A stretch of DNA of 11,013 nt from Sutterella sp. UBA1442 (GCA_002329575.1 DCTK01000030.1:3382-14394); one strand, 5' to 3'. Shown: positions 1-6,176, counted from the first letter of the stretch. Made by a program: numbers and translations. Notes: generated by a model not told the origin, from the sequence alone.

Positions 1-16
1 AACATTGACATAATTT

Positions 17-367
17 TTAGCGGCAGTAGTATGCGCGGCCGATGTGTGTGACGTTTTCTAACGAATTATCCGCATCGTTGCTACTTAACGTTTCACTAAT
101 GACAACAACATTGGCTCCGATTTTAGCGGCTTCATTTCTAAGTTCATTACGAGCTCCCAGCGCAAGGTTGCGATTGGGCGTCCAGCCGCCGGTCAACCAA
201 TTACCTTGAGAGCCTGCCACTTCGCCTTTATAGGTGCACTGGTATTGAGACGGAAGACTTTGAACAATCACGACCGATTGGCCTTGGGGGGTGATGCTTG
301 TTGCCATGCAACCGGCCAAAAGAGCTGTGATGCCGCAGGCACAAGTAATTAAAGCGATTCGTTTCAT
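17..367 (-). CDS. DUF4156 (YjeI-like) outer-membrane lipoprotein
   Basis: The product is 116 aa. I chose the ATG whose codon ends at 367 because it follows a clear AAGGA Shine-Dalgarno and opens a lipoprotein signal peptide. A longer frame to 412 lacks such a site. The signal peptide has a charged start (MKR), a hydrophobic core and the lipobox LLAGC with the lipidation residue Cys20, so the mature protein is predicted to be lipid-anchored in the envelope. The mature part resembles E. coli YjeI / DUF4156: a GQSVVIV strand, QGNWLTGG, an ALGARNELRNEAAKIGANVV helix-strand stretch, and a final Cys pair partner in RAYYC. No catalytic function is known for the family. A promoter lies just upstream and the gene looks monocistronic in view. 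The family call is from remembered motif similarity; no role is assigned. Confidence 0.8.
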   Translation of the reverse strand: MKRIALITCACGITALLAGCMATSITPQGQSVVIVQSLPSQYQCTYKGEVAGSQGNWLTGGWTPNRNLALGARNELRNEAAKIGANVVVISETLSSNDADNSLENVTHIGRAYYCR

Positions 368-395
368 TTCGGTTTCCTTAAATCTGATTCTGCGA

Positions 396-422
396 ATTAT
401 ACCGTTACTCAAAAATTATCAA
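396..422 (-). promoter_or_regulatory. sigma70-type promoter of the DUF4156 lipoprotein gene
   Basis: Reading the minus strand, a perfect TATAAT (396-401) is preceded by TTGATA (417-422) with a short 15-bp spacer. Expected transcription start is about 388-390, leaving a ~20-nt leader with an AAGGA ribosome site before the ATG. The -35 hexamer overlaps the T-tract of the frdC terminator. Confidence 0.55.
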
Positions 423-460
423 TAAAAACAAAGGCACGCAGATTTTAACCTGCGTGCCTG
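421..460 (-). terminator. rho-independent terminator of the frdC gene
   Basis: A perfect 10-bp inverted repeat AGGCACGCAG (432-441) / CTGCGTGCCT (450-459) has an 8-nt loop. On the minus strand it is followed by a T-rich run (TTTGTTTTTATT). It ends the cytochrome b transcript about 35 nt after its stop codon, so frdC is not co-transcribed with anything downstream. Confidence 0.9.
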
Positions 461-493
461 AAGTCTGAACGTTTAAGTGTTCAACCTAAACGA

Positions 494-1285
494 TTACTTC
501 CACCAGTTGTTAACCGGTTCGTACTTCACGATCGGTTCGCCGCTTTCGACGAGTTCCTTACCGTTGCTGTAGTACGTCCACATCGTCAAAGAACCGCAGC
601 CGATCATCAAAACGATCAAGCAGTACATGATCTTGCGAAGGGCTTCGCGGTTACCAGCGAGAACGTCCCACTTAACAGCCAAGCGATAAAGACCGATCAT
701 GCCGTGCAATTCCGTGGCCACCAAGAACACAAACGTCCAGAGCAAGCCATTGTGGTACGTGTGAACAGAAGAAAGGTTCGGGCCAATGGCGTGCGGGTCC
801 GTCAACATCGGGGTGACGTGCGGGAACACCATACCGGTCAAGATCACAGCGGTCACGATTTGGACGATCCAGAGCGTCGTGTCGCGGTGAGCGATGAATT
901 GGTATTGGCTCTTGATGTTATGGAACATACGATAGCTCGTCGGGAAGCGACGCAAAGCCATCAAAGCGTGGATGATAACCAACAACGTGATAGCGCCGAT
1001 CAACACGACGTGCATCCAAGCGTGTTCTTCGCCATCGATCGGATAGCCGCCGGAGAGGGCCACCAAGTTCCAGAACGTGTCTTTGCCCAATTGAATCGAG
1101 CTCGTGAAAGCCATGTGGCAGAACAAGAAGATACCGAGCAACAAACCCGTGACGGATTGAGCAACGTCACAGTATGCCGGCCATCTGCTCTTGCGCTTGG
1201 CGTTGCGCAATTCCACACCGCAGATCACTTCGTCAGAAGTCGGGGTGTTGGAATACTTTTCTTGATCAGTGGTATACATCGACAT
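494..1285 (-). CDS. frdC: Di-heme fumarate reductase (quinol:fumarate) cytochrome b subunit, FrdC
   Basis: The 263-aa membrane protein is the quinol-oxidising anchor of a type-B succinate:quinone oxidoreductase of the Wolinella kind. It carries electrons from menaquinol through two b hemes to FrdB/FrdA. Five hydrophobic segments are visible (about 43-62, 90-110, 136-157, 181-200 and 219-238). By alignment from memory with Wolinella FrdC (256 aa), the four axial heme histidines map to His57, His106, His156 and His194. The E-pathway glutamate maps to Glu192 in the conserved ELHGxxGLYRLAVKW block. HRDTTLWxxQ (133-142) and RRFPxxYR (112-119) are also shared. Glu86/Glu87 lie where Wolinella has the menaquinol-site glutamate, with one residue of alignment uncertainty. 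No frdA or frdB is present: a terminator follows and upp lies upstream. The start is ATG at 1285 with a distant AAGG; a second ATG two codons on is possible. Confidence 0.88.
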   Translation of the reverse strand: MSMYTTDQEKYSNTPTSDEVICGVELRNAKRKSRWPAYCDVAQSVTGLLLGIFLFCHMAFTSSIQLGKDTFWNLVALSGGYPIDGEEHAWMHVVLIGAITLLVIIHALMALRRFPTSYRMFHNIKSQYQFIAHRDTTLWIVQIVTAVILTGMVFPHVTPMLTDPHAIGPNLSSVHTYHNGLLWTFVFLVATELHGMIGLYRLAVKWDVLAGNREALRKIMYCLIVLMIGCGSLTMWTYYSNGKELVESGEPIVKYEPVNNWWK

Positions 1286-1372
1286 GATGAATTTAACCTT
1301 ATAAGAAGTTGTCCCAATTTAAAACGCGGTCCGAGCGTTTCAAAAAAGTCAAAAACAAAATTTCAGAACGAG

Positions 1373-1402
1373 CTATCGTTCCGACATGCGTATCATCCTC
1401 CC
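1373..1402 (-). promoter_or_regulatory. Possible leader micro-ORF with strong Shine-Dalgarno upstream of frdC
   Basis: On the minus strand GGGAGG (1397-1402) is followed 9 nt later by ATG TCG GAA CGA TAG (1387 down to 1373). An in-frame ATG directly abuts the GGAGG and would give a seven-residue peptide. The stop codon falls in the loop of the hairpin GAACGA (1366-1371) / TCGTTC (1376-1381). This is the best ribosome-binding sequence in the intergenic region, yet it is ~87 nt from the frdC start. Translation of it is an inference only. Confidence 0.25.
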
Positions 1403-1481
1403 TTTTTAAGAAGAAAGGTTTGAGTTATGTCAGAAGTTTGCCGTTTTTTTCAGATTATTTTAAGTTTTTTAAAGAATTAAA

Positions 1482-1550
1482 TCAGGGTTAACCCTAACGT
1501 TTTTGGAGAGAGAGGGGGAAAACGTCGATTTTTATAAGGGTTAACCCTGA
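1482..1550. repeat. Twin palindromes TCAGGGTTAACCCT in inverted orientation (candidate operators)
   Basis: AGGGTTAACCCT occurs at 1484-1495 and 1537-1548, each a perfect 12-bp palindrome. With the flanking TC / GA they form an inverted pair of TCAGGGTTAACCCT, centres 53 bp apart (about five helical turns). Between them lies a second inverted repeat, ACGTTTT (1497-1503) / AAAACGT (1519-1525), around a GA-rich block. The layout suits two sites for a dimeric regulator bound on the same DNA face, or one large hairpin. I do not recognise the factor. Confidence 0.5.
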
Positions 1551-1589
1551 ATTTATTGGTTTGAGAATGTTTAAACTCAAAACTTCGCT

Positions 1590-2237
1590 TTAAAGCGTTC
1601 CGTAGAGACGATCGCCGGCGTCTCCCAATCCCGGAACGATATAAGCTTTTTCGTTTAAATGATTGTCAAGGCTGGCCGTGTAAAGTTCAATGTCCGGATG
1701 CATGGCTTGGAAGGTTTCAACGCCTTCGGGGGCGCACAACAGAGACATGAAAATAATATGATCAGCAGGTACTCCGCGCTTCTTCAGGACGTCCACGGCG
1801 TGAGCTGCAGAATAGCCCGTTGCGAGCATCGGATCAACAACGAAGAATGTACGACCGGTCACATCAGGCAACTTCACCAAGTATTCCACCGGACGTTTAT
1901 TTTCATCTCGATACATGCCGATGTGGCCCACGCGAGCTGAAGGCATTAGGTCTAGCATGCCGTCGGCCATGCCAAGACCTGCGCGAAGAATCGGAACGAT
2001 GACAGGCTTTTTGTTTGCTAAGAAGGGAGCGTCGAAGCGACAAAGCGGAGTCTCAATTTCGTGCGTTGTGAGCGGTAAATTGCGCGTCAACTCATAGCCC
2101 ATAAGCATGGCAATTTCTCGTAAAAGTGCACGAAAGTCTTTCGTGGGCGTGTTCTTATCACGCATAATGCTCAGCTTATGTTGAATAAGCGGATGATCAA
2201 CGATATTTAATCTAGGAAAGCGCGGATCTTTGATCAT
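1590..2237 (-). CDS. upp: Uracil phosphoribosyltransferase
   Basis: The 215-aa cytosolic enzyme of pyrimidine salvage converts uracil + PRPP to UMP + diphosphate. The family length is about 208-210 aa. The start is the ATG ending at 2237, with AAAGGAG about seven bases upstream; the longer frame from 2258 lacks a better site. Visible motifs are RAGLGM (85-90), the PRPP-binding loop DPMLATGYS (135-143, where E. coli has GGS instead of GYS), and the uracil-binding C-terminal segment [12 protein letters not shown] (199-210). No uraA uracil permease lies next to it in the window, and upstream is a divergent gene, so it is probably transcribed alone. A palindrome overlaps its stop codon. Confidence 0.96.
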   Translation of the reverse strand: MIKDPRFPRLNIVDHPLIQHKLSIMRDKNTPTKDFRALLREIAMLMGYELTRNLPLTTHEIETPLCRFDAPFLANKKPVIVPILRAGLGMADGMLDLMPSARVGHIGMYRDENKRPVEYLVKLPDVTGRTFFVVDPMLATGYSAAHAVDVLKKRGVPADHIIFMSLLCAPEGVETFQAMHPDIELYTASLDNHLNEKAYIVPGLGDAGDRLYGTL

Positions 2238-2266
2238 GAAAAACTCCTTTGTAAGCAATCCCGCTC

Positions 2267-2294
2267 ATCTTAGCGCTTTTAATATCGTTCGCAA
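2267..2294 (-). promoter_or_regulatory. Candidate sigma70 promoter of upp
   Basis: On the minus strand TTGCGA (2289-2294) is separated by 16 bp from TAAGAT (2267-2272), each matching four of six consensus positions. It lies about 30 bp before the chosen upp start. Only moderate support. Confidence 0.4.
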
Positions 2295-2379
2295 AGAACT
2301 TTGACAAAATTGCTACTACGAGATGCGAGTCTCGTGATAGAGTTACATCATCATCAATGCATTATCAAAAGGTGTTTTC

Positions 2380-2916
2380 ATGCACTTGAGAAGTGTTTTC
2401 CTCTTACTGATTTTTGTTTTGTGCTCGGTCTTTTTAGTGGTGAACTGGGAAGGCGTTATGGCCGATGTGTCGGTCAATCTTCTCTATACACAAATTCAAG
2501 CTCCTTTGGGCTTAATTCTTCTGTTAGGTCCTGGGCTTTTGATTTTGGTTTGCCTGATTTGGGGTTTTATTCAACAAGCTATGCTCTCAATGGAATTACG
2601 CAAAGTGCATAAGCAGTTGAGTCAAGCTCAGGATTTGGCGCAAAAAGCGGAGTTGTCACGCTACATGGAATTGAAATCTGAAATGCAAAAGCAAATTTTG
2701 GATTTGCAAAACCAAGCTTCTGCTCGACACTCGGCATTGGTCAACGCCATTAATGCTGTTCAACAGGAAGTAGAGCGTAACTCTCACGAAACCGTTAATT
2801 CGCTTTCTGCCAGTGTTGGCGAGGTTGAAGATCGTTTGACGCAGTTGGTGGATTTAGCAAGCGGCAAACAAATTGAGATTAAAGATAAGGAAAGCACGCC
2901 AGAGAAAGCGGCATAA
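2380..2916 (+). CDS. LapA/DUF1049-like membrane protein with long C-terminal coiled coil
   Basis: The 178-aa protein has two predicted membrane segments (about 5-21 and 42-66) joined by a short loop with the VNWE...VSVNLL pattern typical of LapA-like (lipopolysaccharide assembly protein A, DUF1049) proteins. After the second segment comes a charged, Ala/Gln/Glu-rich helix (about 69-160) with heptad character, very probably cytoplasmic coiled coil, and a Lys/Glu-rich tail ending in EKAA. LapA proteins are inner-membrane proteins working with LapB in controlling LPS synthesis and are usually ~100 aa; this one is longer because of the coiled coil, and no lapB neighbour is visible. The start ATG at 2380 has only a weak ribosome site (AAAGGTG). 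It is divergent from upp and ends at a strong terminator. The LapA link is tentative. Confidence 0.7.
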   Translation: MHLRSVFLLLIFVLCSVFLVVNWEGVMADVSVNLLYTQIQAPLGLILLLGPGLLILVCLIWGFIQQAMLSMELRKVHKQLSQAQDLAQKAELSRYMELKSEMQKQILDLQNQASARHSALVNAINAVQQEVERNSHETVNSLSASVGEVEDRLTQLVDLASGKQIEIKDKESTPEKAA

Positions 2917-2930
2917 GATCTCTACGAGAT

Positions 2931-2977
2931 GCTCTAAACAATTTTGGCCTTCGTCAGAAGGCCAAAATTGTTTGAGC
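2931..2977. terminator. Strong bidirectional terminator between the LapA-like gene and metI
   Basis: A 17-bp perfect stem (2936-2952 with 2957-2973) with tetraloop GTCA is extended by GCTC / GAGC across a single bulged T. The A/T-rich lower stem gives U-rich 3' ends on both strands. It sits between two convergent genes and closes the metNI transcript 15 nt past metI. Confidence 0.9.
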
Positions 2978-2987
2978 AGTTGTAAGG

Positions 2988-3641
2988 TTAGCGTTTGGAG
3001 ACTTTCCGAACACACCAATCGCCAAAGCTTTGGATGACTTGCACGAAAATCACCAAAATAACAACGACGGTCCACATGACATCTGGCATGTAACGGTTGT
3101 GTCCATAACGAATACCGATGTCACCCAAACCACCGCCTCCGATAGCGCCGGCCATGGCTGAATAGCCAACCAAAGTAACAACCGCAATGGTGACTGCTGC
3201 AATGATACCCGGCATGGCCTCAGGTAACAGAACTTTTTTAATGATCTGCATATCGGTCGCTCCCATTGACTGAGCGGCCTCGATTAAACCACGGTCTACT
3301 TCGCGCAAACTTGTTTCAACCAGACGGGCTATAAAGGGAGCAACGCCGATAACGAGAGGTACAAGGGTGGCTGTTGTACCAATAGTTGTGCCGACAATTA
3401 AACGAGTAAGCGGATAAATGGCAACAAGCAAAATAATGAAGGGAGTGGAACGAACCGCATTGACAATAAAGCCAACGACAGCGTTGGTTGCCAGTCGCGG
3501 CATTAAACCTCCTCGGTCCGTAATGTGCAAAAGTACACCTAAAGGAATGCCGATGATGCTACCGAGAAGGCCGCTACCGAGCACCATAATGACAGTTTCT
3601 AAAAAGCCTTCTCCCAATAAGGCAATGATATCGGGACTCAT
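2988..3641 (-). CDS. metI: D-methionine ABC transporter permease MetI
   Basis: The 217-aa inner-membrane permease (same length as E. coli MetI) forms the translocation path of the MetNIQ methionine importer. It has about five hydrophobic segments and the cytoplasmic EAA coupling loop starting EAAQSMGATD (121-130), which docks on MetN. NAVRSTPFIILL (61-72) and the Gly-rich AGAIGGGGLGD (164-174) are typical MetI blocks. The start overlaps the metN stop as ATGA and has GAGGAGG upstream inside metN, so the two are translationally coupled. The usual periplasmic binding protein gene metQ does not follow; the transcript ends at a strong hairpin. Confidence 0.95.
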   Translation of the reverse strand: MSPDIIALLGEGFLETVIMVLGSGLLGSIIGIPLGVLLHITDRGGLMPRLATNAVVGFIVNAVRSTPFIILLVAIYPLTRLIVGTTIGTTATLVPLVIGVAPFIARLVETSLREVDRGLIEAAQSMGATDMQIIKKVLLPEAMPGIIAAVTIAVVTLVGYSAMAGAIGGGGLGDIGIRYGHNRYMPDVMWTVVVILVIFVQVIQSFGDWCVRKVSKR

Positions 3642-4687
3642 AACTGAACCTCCTCGTAATCAACCTTGTTTTCGGTCAAAAAGGCTAATGCTTGGTGATA
3701 GCTATCCTCATTGGGACTTTCGGCCAAAATGGTGAGCATCCCGAAACTGGTCCCTTTGAGCTCTTCGACTTGACCTTGAAGAATATTGAAGTCAACGTTA
3801 AATCGACGAGTCATCACCGAGAGCACTGGGGAGGTCACTTCTGAGCCCACAAAAGTCAAACGCAAAAGCCGTGCATAAGCGCCACGCTCCCGAGATGCGT
3901 CAATGCGCAAGCGAACCGTGTCGTAAAAGCGTATCGGCATATCGTGGACAACAACGTCAGCAAGCATGGCTCGGGTAGTCAGATGCTTAGGATGGCGGAA
4001 AACTTCAAGTACCGTTCCCGCTTCAACGATTTGCCCTTTGTCCATCACAACAACGCGATCGCAGATTTGTTTGACGACTTCCATTTCATGGGTAATCAGG
4101 ACAATGGTTACGCCAAGTTTGCGATTAATTTCTTGCAAAAGTTCAAGCGTAGCTCGAGTCGTTTCAGGATCCAATGCACTGGTCGCTTCATCGGATAGGA
4201 GCACAATTGGATCATTGGCAAGCGCGCGAGCAATCCCGACGCGTTGCTTTTGTCCTCCGGAGAGTTGACTCGGATACTTATCGCGATGTTCGGTTAAACC
4301 AACTAACTCTATTAAATGATTGACTTTTTTCTCAATCACATCTGTTGGCGTGTTGTTTAGCTCCAAGGGCAGAGCAATGTTGTCAAAAACGGTACGGGAA
4401 CTCAGCAAATTGAAGTGCTGAAATATCATGCCGATTTTGGTTCTGATCTGACGCAGTTGCGTTGTGCTCATGTCATTGAGCAGTTGCCCGTTGACCTTAA
4501 CAGTGCCTTGAGCAGGGCGTGTCAAGAAGTTAATCGTACGGACAAGTGTTGACTTGCCCGCGCCTGATCGACCGATGATGCCGAAAATTTCTCCCTTTTG
4601 AATGTGGAGATTAACATCCGAGAGAGCGGCAACGGTTTTGCCGTCAGGCGCTTGGAAACTGTGAGAGAGGTGGCTGATTTCAATCAT
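3638..4687 (-). CDS. metN: Methionine ABC transporter ATP-binding protein MetN
   Basis: The 349-aa ATPase drives methionine import with MetI. ABC motifs in order: Walker A GRSGAGKST (39-47), Q-loop Q90, signature LSGGQ (142-146), Walker B LLSDE (163-167) and switch His200. The C-terminal part (about 265-345) is the regulatory NIL domain, which in E. coli MetN binds methionine and inhibits transport when the cell is replete. The length matches the family (~343). The ATG at 4687 is the natural N-terminus (MIEISHLSHSF), but its upstream sequence has no convincing Shine-Dalgarno. It is first gene of metNI and lies just after the tRNA-Thr terminator, so its promoter must be in 4688-4771 or it relies on read-through. 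Confidence 0.97.
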   Translation of the reverse strand: MIEISHLSHSFQAPDGKTVAALSDVNLHIQKGEIFGIIGRSGAGKSTLVRTINFLTRPAQGTVKVNGQLLNDMSTTQLRQIRTKIGMIFQHFNLLSSRTVFDNIALPLELNNTPTDVIEKKVNHLIELVGLTEHRDKYPSQLSGGQKQRVGIARALANDPIVLLSDEATSALDPETTRATLELLQEINRKLGVTIVLITHEMEVVKQICDRVVVMDKGQIVEAGTVLEVFRHPKHLTTRAMLADVVVHDMPIRFYDTVRLRIDASRERGAYARLLRLTFVGSEVTSPVLSVMTRRFNVDFNILQGQVEELKGTSFGMLTILAESPNEDSYHQALAFLTENKVDYEEVQL

Positions 4688-4700
4688 GATAAAAAACGGA

Positions 4701-4745
4701 GATAATCAGCTGATAAGCCTAACATAAACCGACAGGAGGCGTCGG
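4701..4745. repeat. Palindrome and small hairpin in the metN leader
   Basis: A perfect 10-bp palindrome ATCAGCTGAT (4705-4714) lies 18 bp before metN. Nearby is a 5-bp hairpin CCGAC (4729-4733) / GTCGG (4741-4745). Either could be a regulator or attenuator element for methionine transport. It does not look like the E. coli MetJ box or a SAM riboswitch. Confidence 0.3.
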
Positions 4746-4769
4746 TAGGGGAGGGCCTGGTCTGAAAAC

Positions 4770-4800
4770 AAAAAACTCGTTCAACCGAACGAGTTTTGAG
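4770..4800 (-). terminator. Terminator of the tRNA-Thr transcript
   Basis: An 11-bp perfect stem AAAACTCGTTC (4772-4782) / GAACGAGTTTT (4787-4797) has loop AACC. On the minus strand it is followed by TTTTTTGTTTT, five bases after the tRNA 3' end. Confidence 0.9.
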
Positions 4801-4802
4801 GA

Positions 4803-4878
4803 TGGTGCCGGTTAGAAGACTTGAACTCCCGACCTTCGCATTACGAATGCGCTGCTCTACCAACTGAGCTAAACCGGC
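4803..4878 (-). tRNA. tRNA-Thr (anticodon CGT)
   Basis: The 76-nt cloverleaf is encoded with its 3' CCA. Acceptor stem GCCGGTT pairs with AACCGGC and is followed by ACCA. D arm GCTC...GAGC; anticodon loop TTCGTAA giving CGU, which reads ACG; T-loop TTCAAGT. The anticodon arm is the same as the one I remember in E. coli thrW. It has its own promoter and terminator, so it is a single-gene unit. Confidence 0.97.
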
Positions 4879-4891
4879 TTCCCATTTTGTG

Positions 4892-4943
4892 TCTCGCACA
4901 ACGCGAGAAGCAGAATTATGCCAACTGTTTTTTCGTTTTGCAA
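4892..4943 (-). promoter_or_regulatory. Promoter and leader hairpin of tRNA-Thr
   Basis: On the minus strand TTGCAA (4938-4943), a 17-bp spacer and CATAAT (4915-4920) form a good sigma70 promoter. The expected start, near 4908, falls at the edge of a 6-bp hairpin TCTCGC (4892-4897) / GCGAGA (4903-4908) in the short 5' leader of the precursor, ahead of the RNase P cut. Confidence 0.7.
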
Positions 4944-5029
4944 GAGCCAATTTGAAAAAAAATGACGAAGCGATTGTGTTGACTGTGGGCAAAACTGAAA
5001 AAGGAATTTTGATTTTTGAGGGCAAAAGA

Positions 5030-5203
5030 AATCCCGATGGCGGGTGCCTTGCATCCTGAGTCCGAAGAATCAAGAGTGGTCGCCTCTGTGGCGGGTTTCG
5101 GGGAAGCAACACGTGCCTCCCACAGCCGGCCCCAAGTGCAGCAACCGGTTTGCTAAAGCATTGGAACAAGGAATCTTAAAGCAACCAAGCGCCCATCGGG
5201 AAC
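5030..5203 (+). ncRNA. ssrS: Probable 6S RNA
   Basis: This ~170-nt non-coding stretch folds as a rod of the 6S type, the RNA that mimics an open promoter and binds sigma70 RNA polymerase. Terminal helix TCCCGATGG (5032-5040) pairs with CCATCGGGA (5193-5201). An inner helix CCTTG (5047-5051) pairs with CAAGG (5167-5171), continued by TCC (5054-5056) / GGA (5163-5165). A largely unpaired central bubble follows, then an apical hairpin with CTGTGG (5086-5091) / CCACAG (5120-5125). CCTGAG at 5055-5060 at the bubble edge resembles the same segment of E. coli 6S. TTGACT at 4979-4984 may be a -35, but no clear -10 follows. The reverse strand also folds and ends in TTTCTTTT, so orientation rests on primary-sequence resemblance. 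No covariance search was possible. Confidence 0.6.
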
Positions 5204-5271
5204 ACTTTAATTGTCGCCCAGTTGTGAGCAAAAAGCAAAAAAATACGCCTCCAAAATGTATCCAATCACGA

Positions 5272-5303
5272 CCGAAAATTCTGATCATGATTGAATTTTT
5301 CAG
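5272..5303. terminator. Weak candidate terminator downstream of uppP
   Basis: A 7-bp A/T-rich stem AAAATTC (5275-5281) / GAATTTT (5293-5299) has an 11-nt loop. It lies 10-40 nt beyond the uppP stop and between uppP and the oppositely transcribed 6S-like RNA. Weak in GC, so only suggestive. Confidence 0.3.
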
Positions 5304-5312
5304 AGTACTAAA

Positions 5313-6164
5313 TTACCACGCAACAAGTCCAGTGTAATAAGTACCGAGAATGATGAATCCGAAGATAATTCGGTACCATCCAAAAGCATTGAAATTATTA
5401 CTTGAGACGTAACGTAACAACCATTTCACTACAGCCAAAGCACTGACAAACGAGACAACAAAGCCAACGATAAAGCCGATTGTCATATTGGTTGTCCAAA
5501 CAAAGCTGTGCTCAGTCGAAACTCGTAAGAAGATTTTTGCCAGGGAATAGACTGTTGCACCAAAAATCGTGGGGATAGCAAGAAAGAACGAAAATTCCGT
5601 TGCAGCTTTTCTTGATAATCCCAAAACAAGACCGCCGATGATTGTTGCTCCGGAGCGGCTTGTTCCAGGAATCATGGCGATGCACTGCATGCAACCGACT
5701 AAAAATGCATCCTTGACGGTCATGTCGTCCATTTTGGGCACGCGAGGTGCGTAGTCGCGTTTGGCGTGAATCTTCTCAATCCAAAAGATGATGAAACCAC
5801 CGACGATCAAAGCGACTGCCACGCTGATCGCGTTAAACAGCAATGCTTCAATCATGTCGGCAAAAATTACCCCCAAAATCGCTGCCGGCAAAAAGGCTAC
5901 GATAAGATTGATCGTCAAGCGGCGATCGGGGCCGGGTTTGAGAAAATTCTTTGCAATGGACCACAGACGCATCCGATAGAACCAGCAGACGGCAAAAATC
6001 GCACCAGCTTGGATAGCAATACTGAAAGTATTGACTTCAGGCCCATCAAAATTAAGGATGTCGCCTGCAATAATTAAGTGGCCGGTTGACGAAATCGGCA
6101 AAAATTCTGTTAAGCCTTCAACGATGCCCAGGATAAAAGCTTTAATCTGATAAACGATATCCAT
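5313..6164 (-). CDS. uppP: Undecaprenyl-diphosphatase (BacA/UppP family)
   Basis: The 283-aa polytopic inner-membrane enzyme dephosphorylates undecaprenyl diphosphate to the monophosphate lipid carrier used for peptidoglycan and other envelope polymers; overproduction in other bacteria gives bacitracin resistance. Both signature regions are intact: EGLTEFLPISSTGH (16-29, with Glu16, Glu20 and His29) and PGTSRSGAT (166-174, with Arg170). About eight hydrophobic segments are seen and length fits the family (~270-280). The ATG follows AAGGA that overlaps the trmB stop codon; the gap is 12 nt, so uppP is co-transcribed and probably coupled with trmB. Confidence 0.96.
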   Translation of the reverse strand: MDIVYQIKAFILGIVEGLTEFLPISSTGHLIIAGDILNFDGPEVNTFSIAIQAGAIFAVCWFYRMRLWSIAKNFLKPGPDRRLTINLIVAFLPAAILGVIFADMIEALLFNAISVAVALIVGGFIIFWIEKIHAKRDYAPRVPKMDDMTVKDAFLVGCMQCIAMIPGTSRSGATIIGGLVLGLSRKAATEFSFFLAIPTIFGATVYSLAKIFLRVSTEHSFVWTTNMTIGFIVGFVVSFVSALAVVKWLLRYVSSNNFNAFGWYRIIFGFIILGTYYTGLVAW

Positions 6165-6176
6165 CTGTTTTCATCC

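Larger units (their letters stand above)
1286..1589. other. 304-bp intergenic region between frdC and upp
   Basis: There is no credible gene here. It holds, from the upp side toward frdC: a 12-bp palindrome CGCTTTAAAGCG straddling the upp stop (1586-1597); two identical palindromes at 1537-1548 and 1484-1495; AT-rich sequence; a strong GGGAGG ribosome-site-like motif before a micro-ORF (1373-1402); and a 6-bp hairpin (1366-1381). The frdC promoter must lie within it, but I cannot place it with confidence. One candidate is CTGACA near 1431-1436 on the minus strand, with no good -10. Confidence 0.5.

Noticed and set aside
704-1423. 239-codon open frame on the plus strand across frdC
   Set aside because: It is antisense to a gene with clear heme-ligand and membrane signatures; its translation is Arg/His/Gln-rich without family features, as expected from a shadow frame.
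1484-1496. Telomere-like CCCTAA / TTAGGG motif
   Set aside because: It appears once as part of the AGGGTTAACCCT palindrome and is not tandemly repeated.
4688-4771. SAM riboswitch or MetJ box in the metN leader
   Set aside because: The ~85-bp leader has only a short palindrome and a 5-bp hairpin, without the conserved core of SAM riboswitches or AGACGTCT repeats.
4684-5169. 161-codon minus-strand frame covering the tRNA-Thr region
   Set aside because: It reads through the tRNA and its terminator and antisense to the 6S-like RNA; no domain features or suitable ribosome site.
5044-5337. 97-codon plus-strand frame over the 6S-like RNA
   Set aside because: Its start lies inside the terminal helix of the structured RNA, it has no Shine-Dalgarno, and the peptide has no recognisable features; RNA structure explains the region better.
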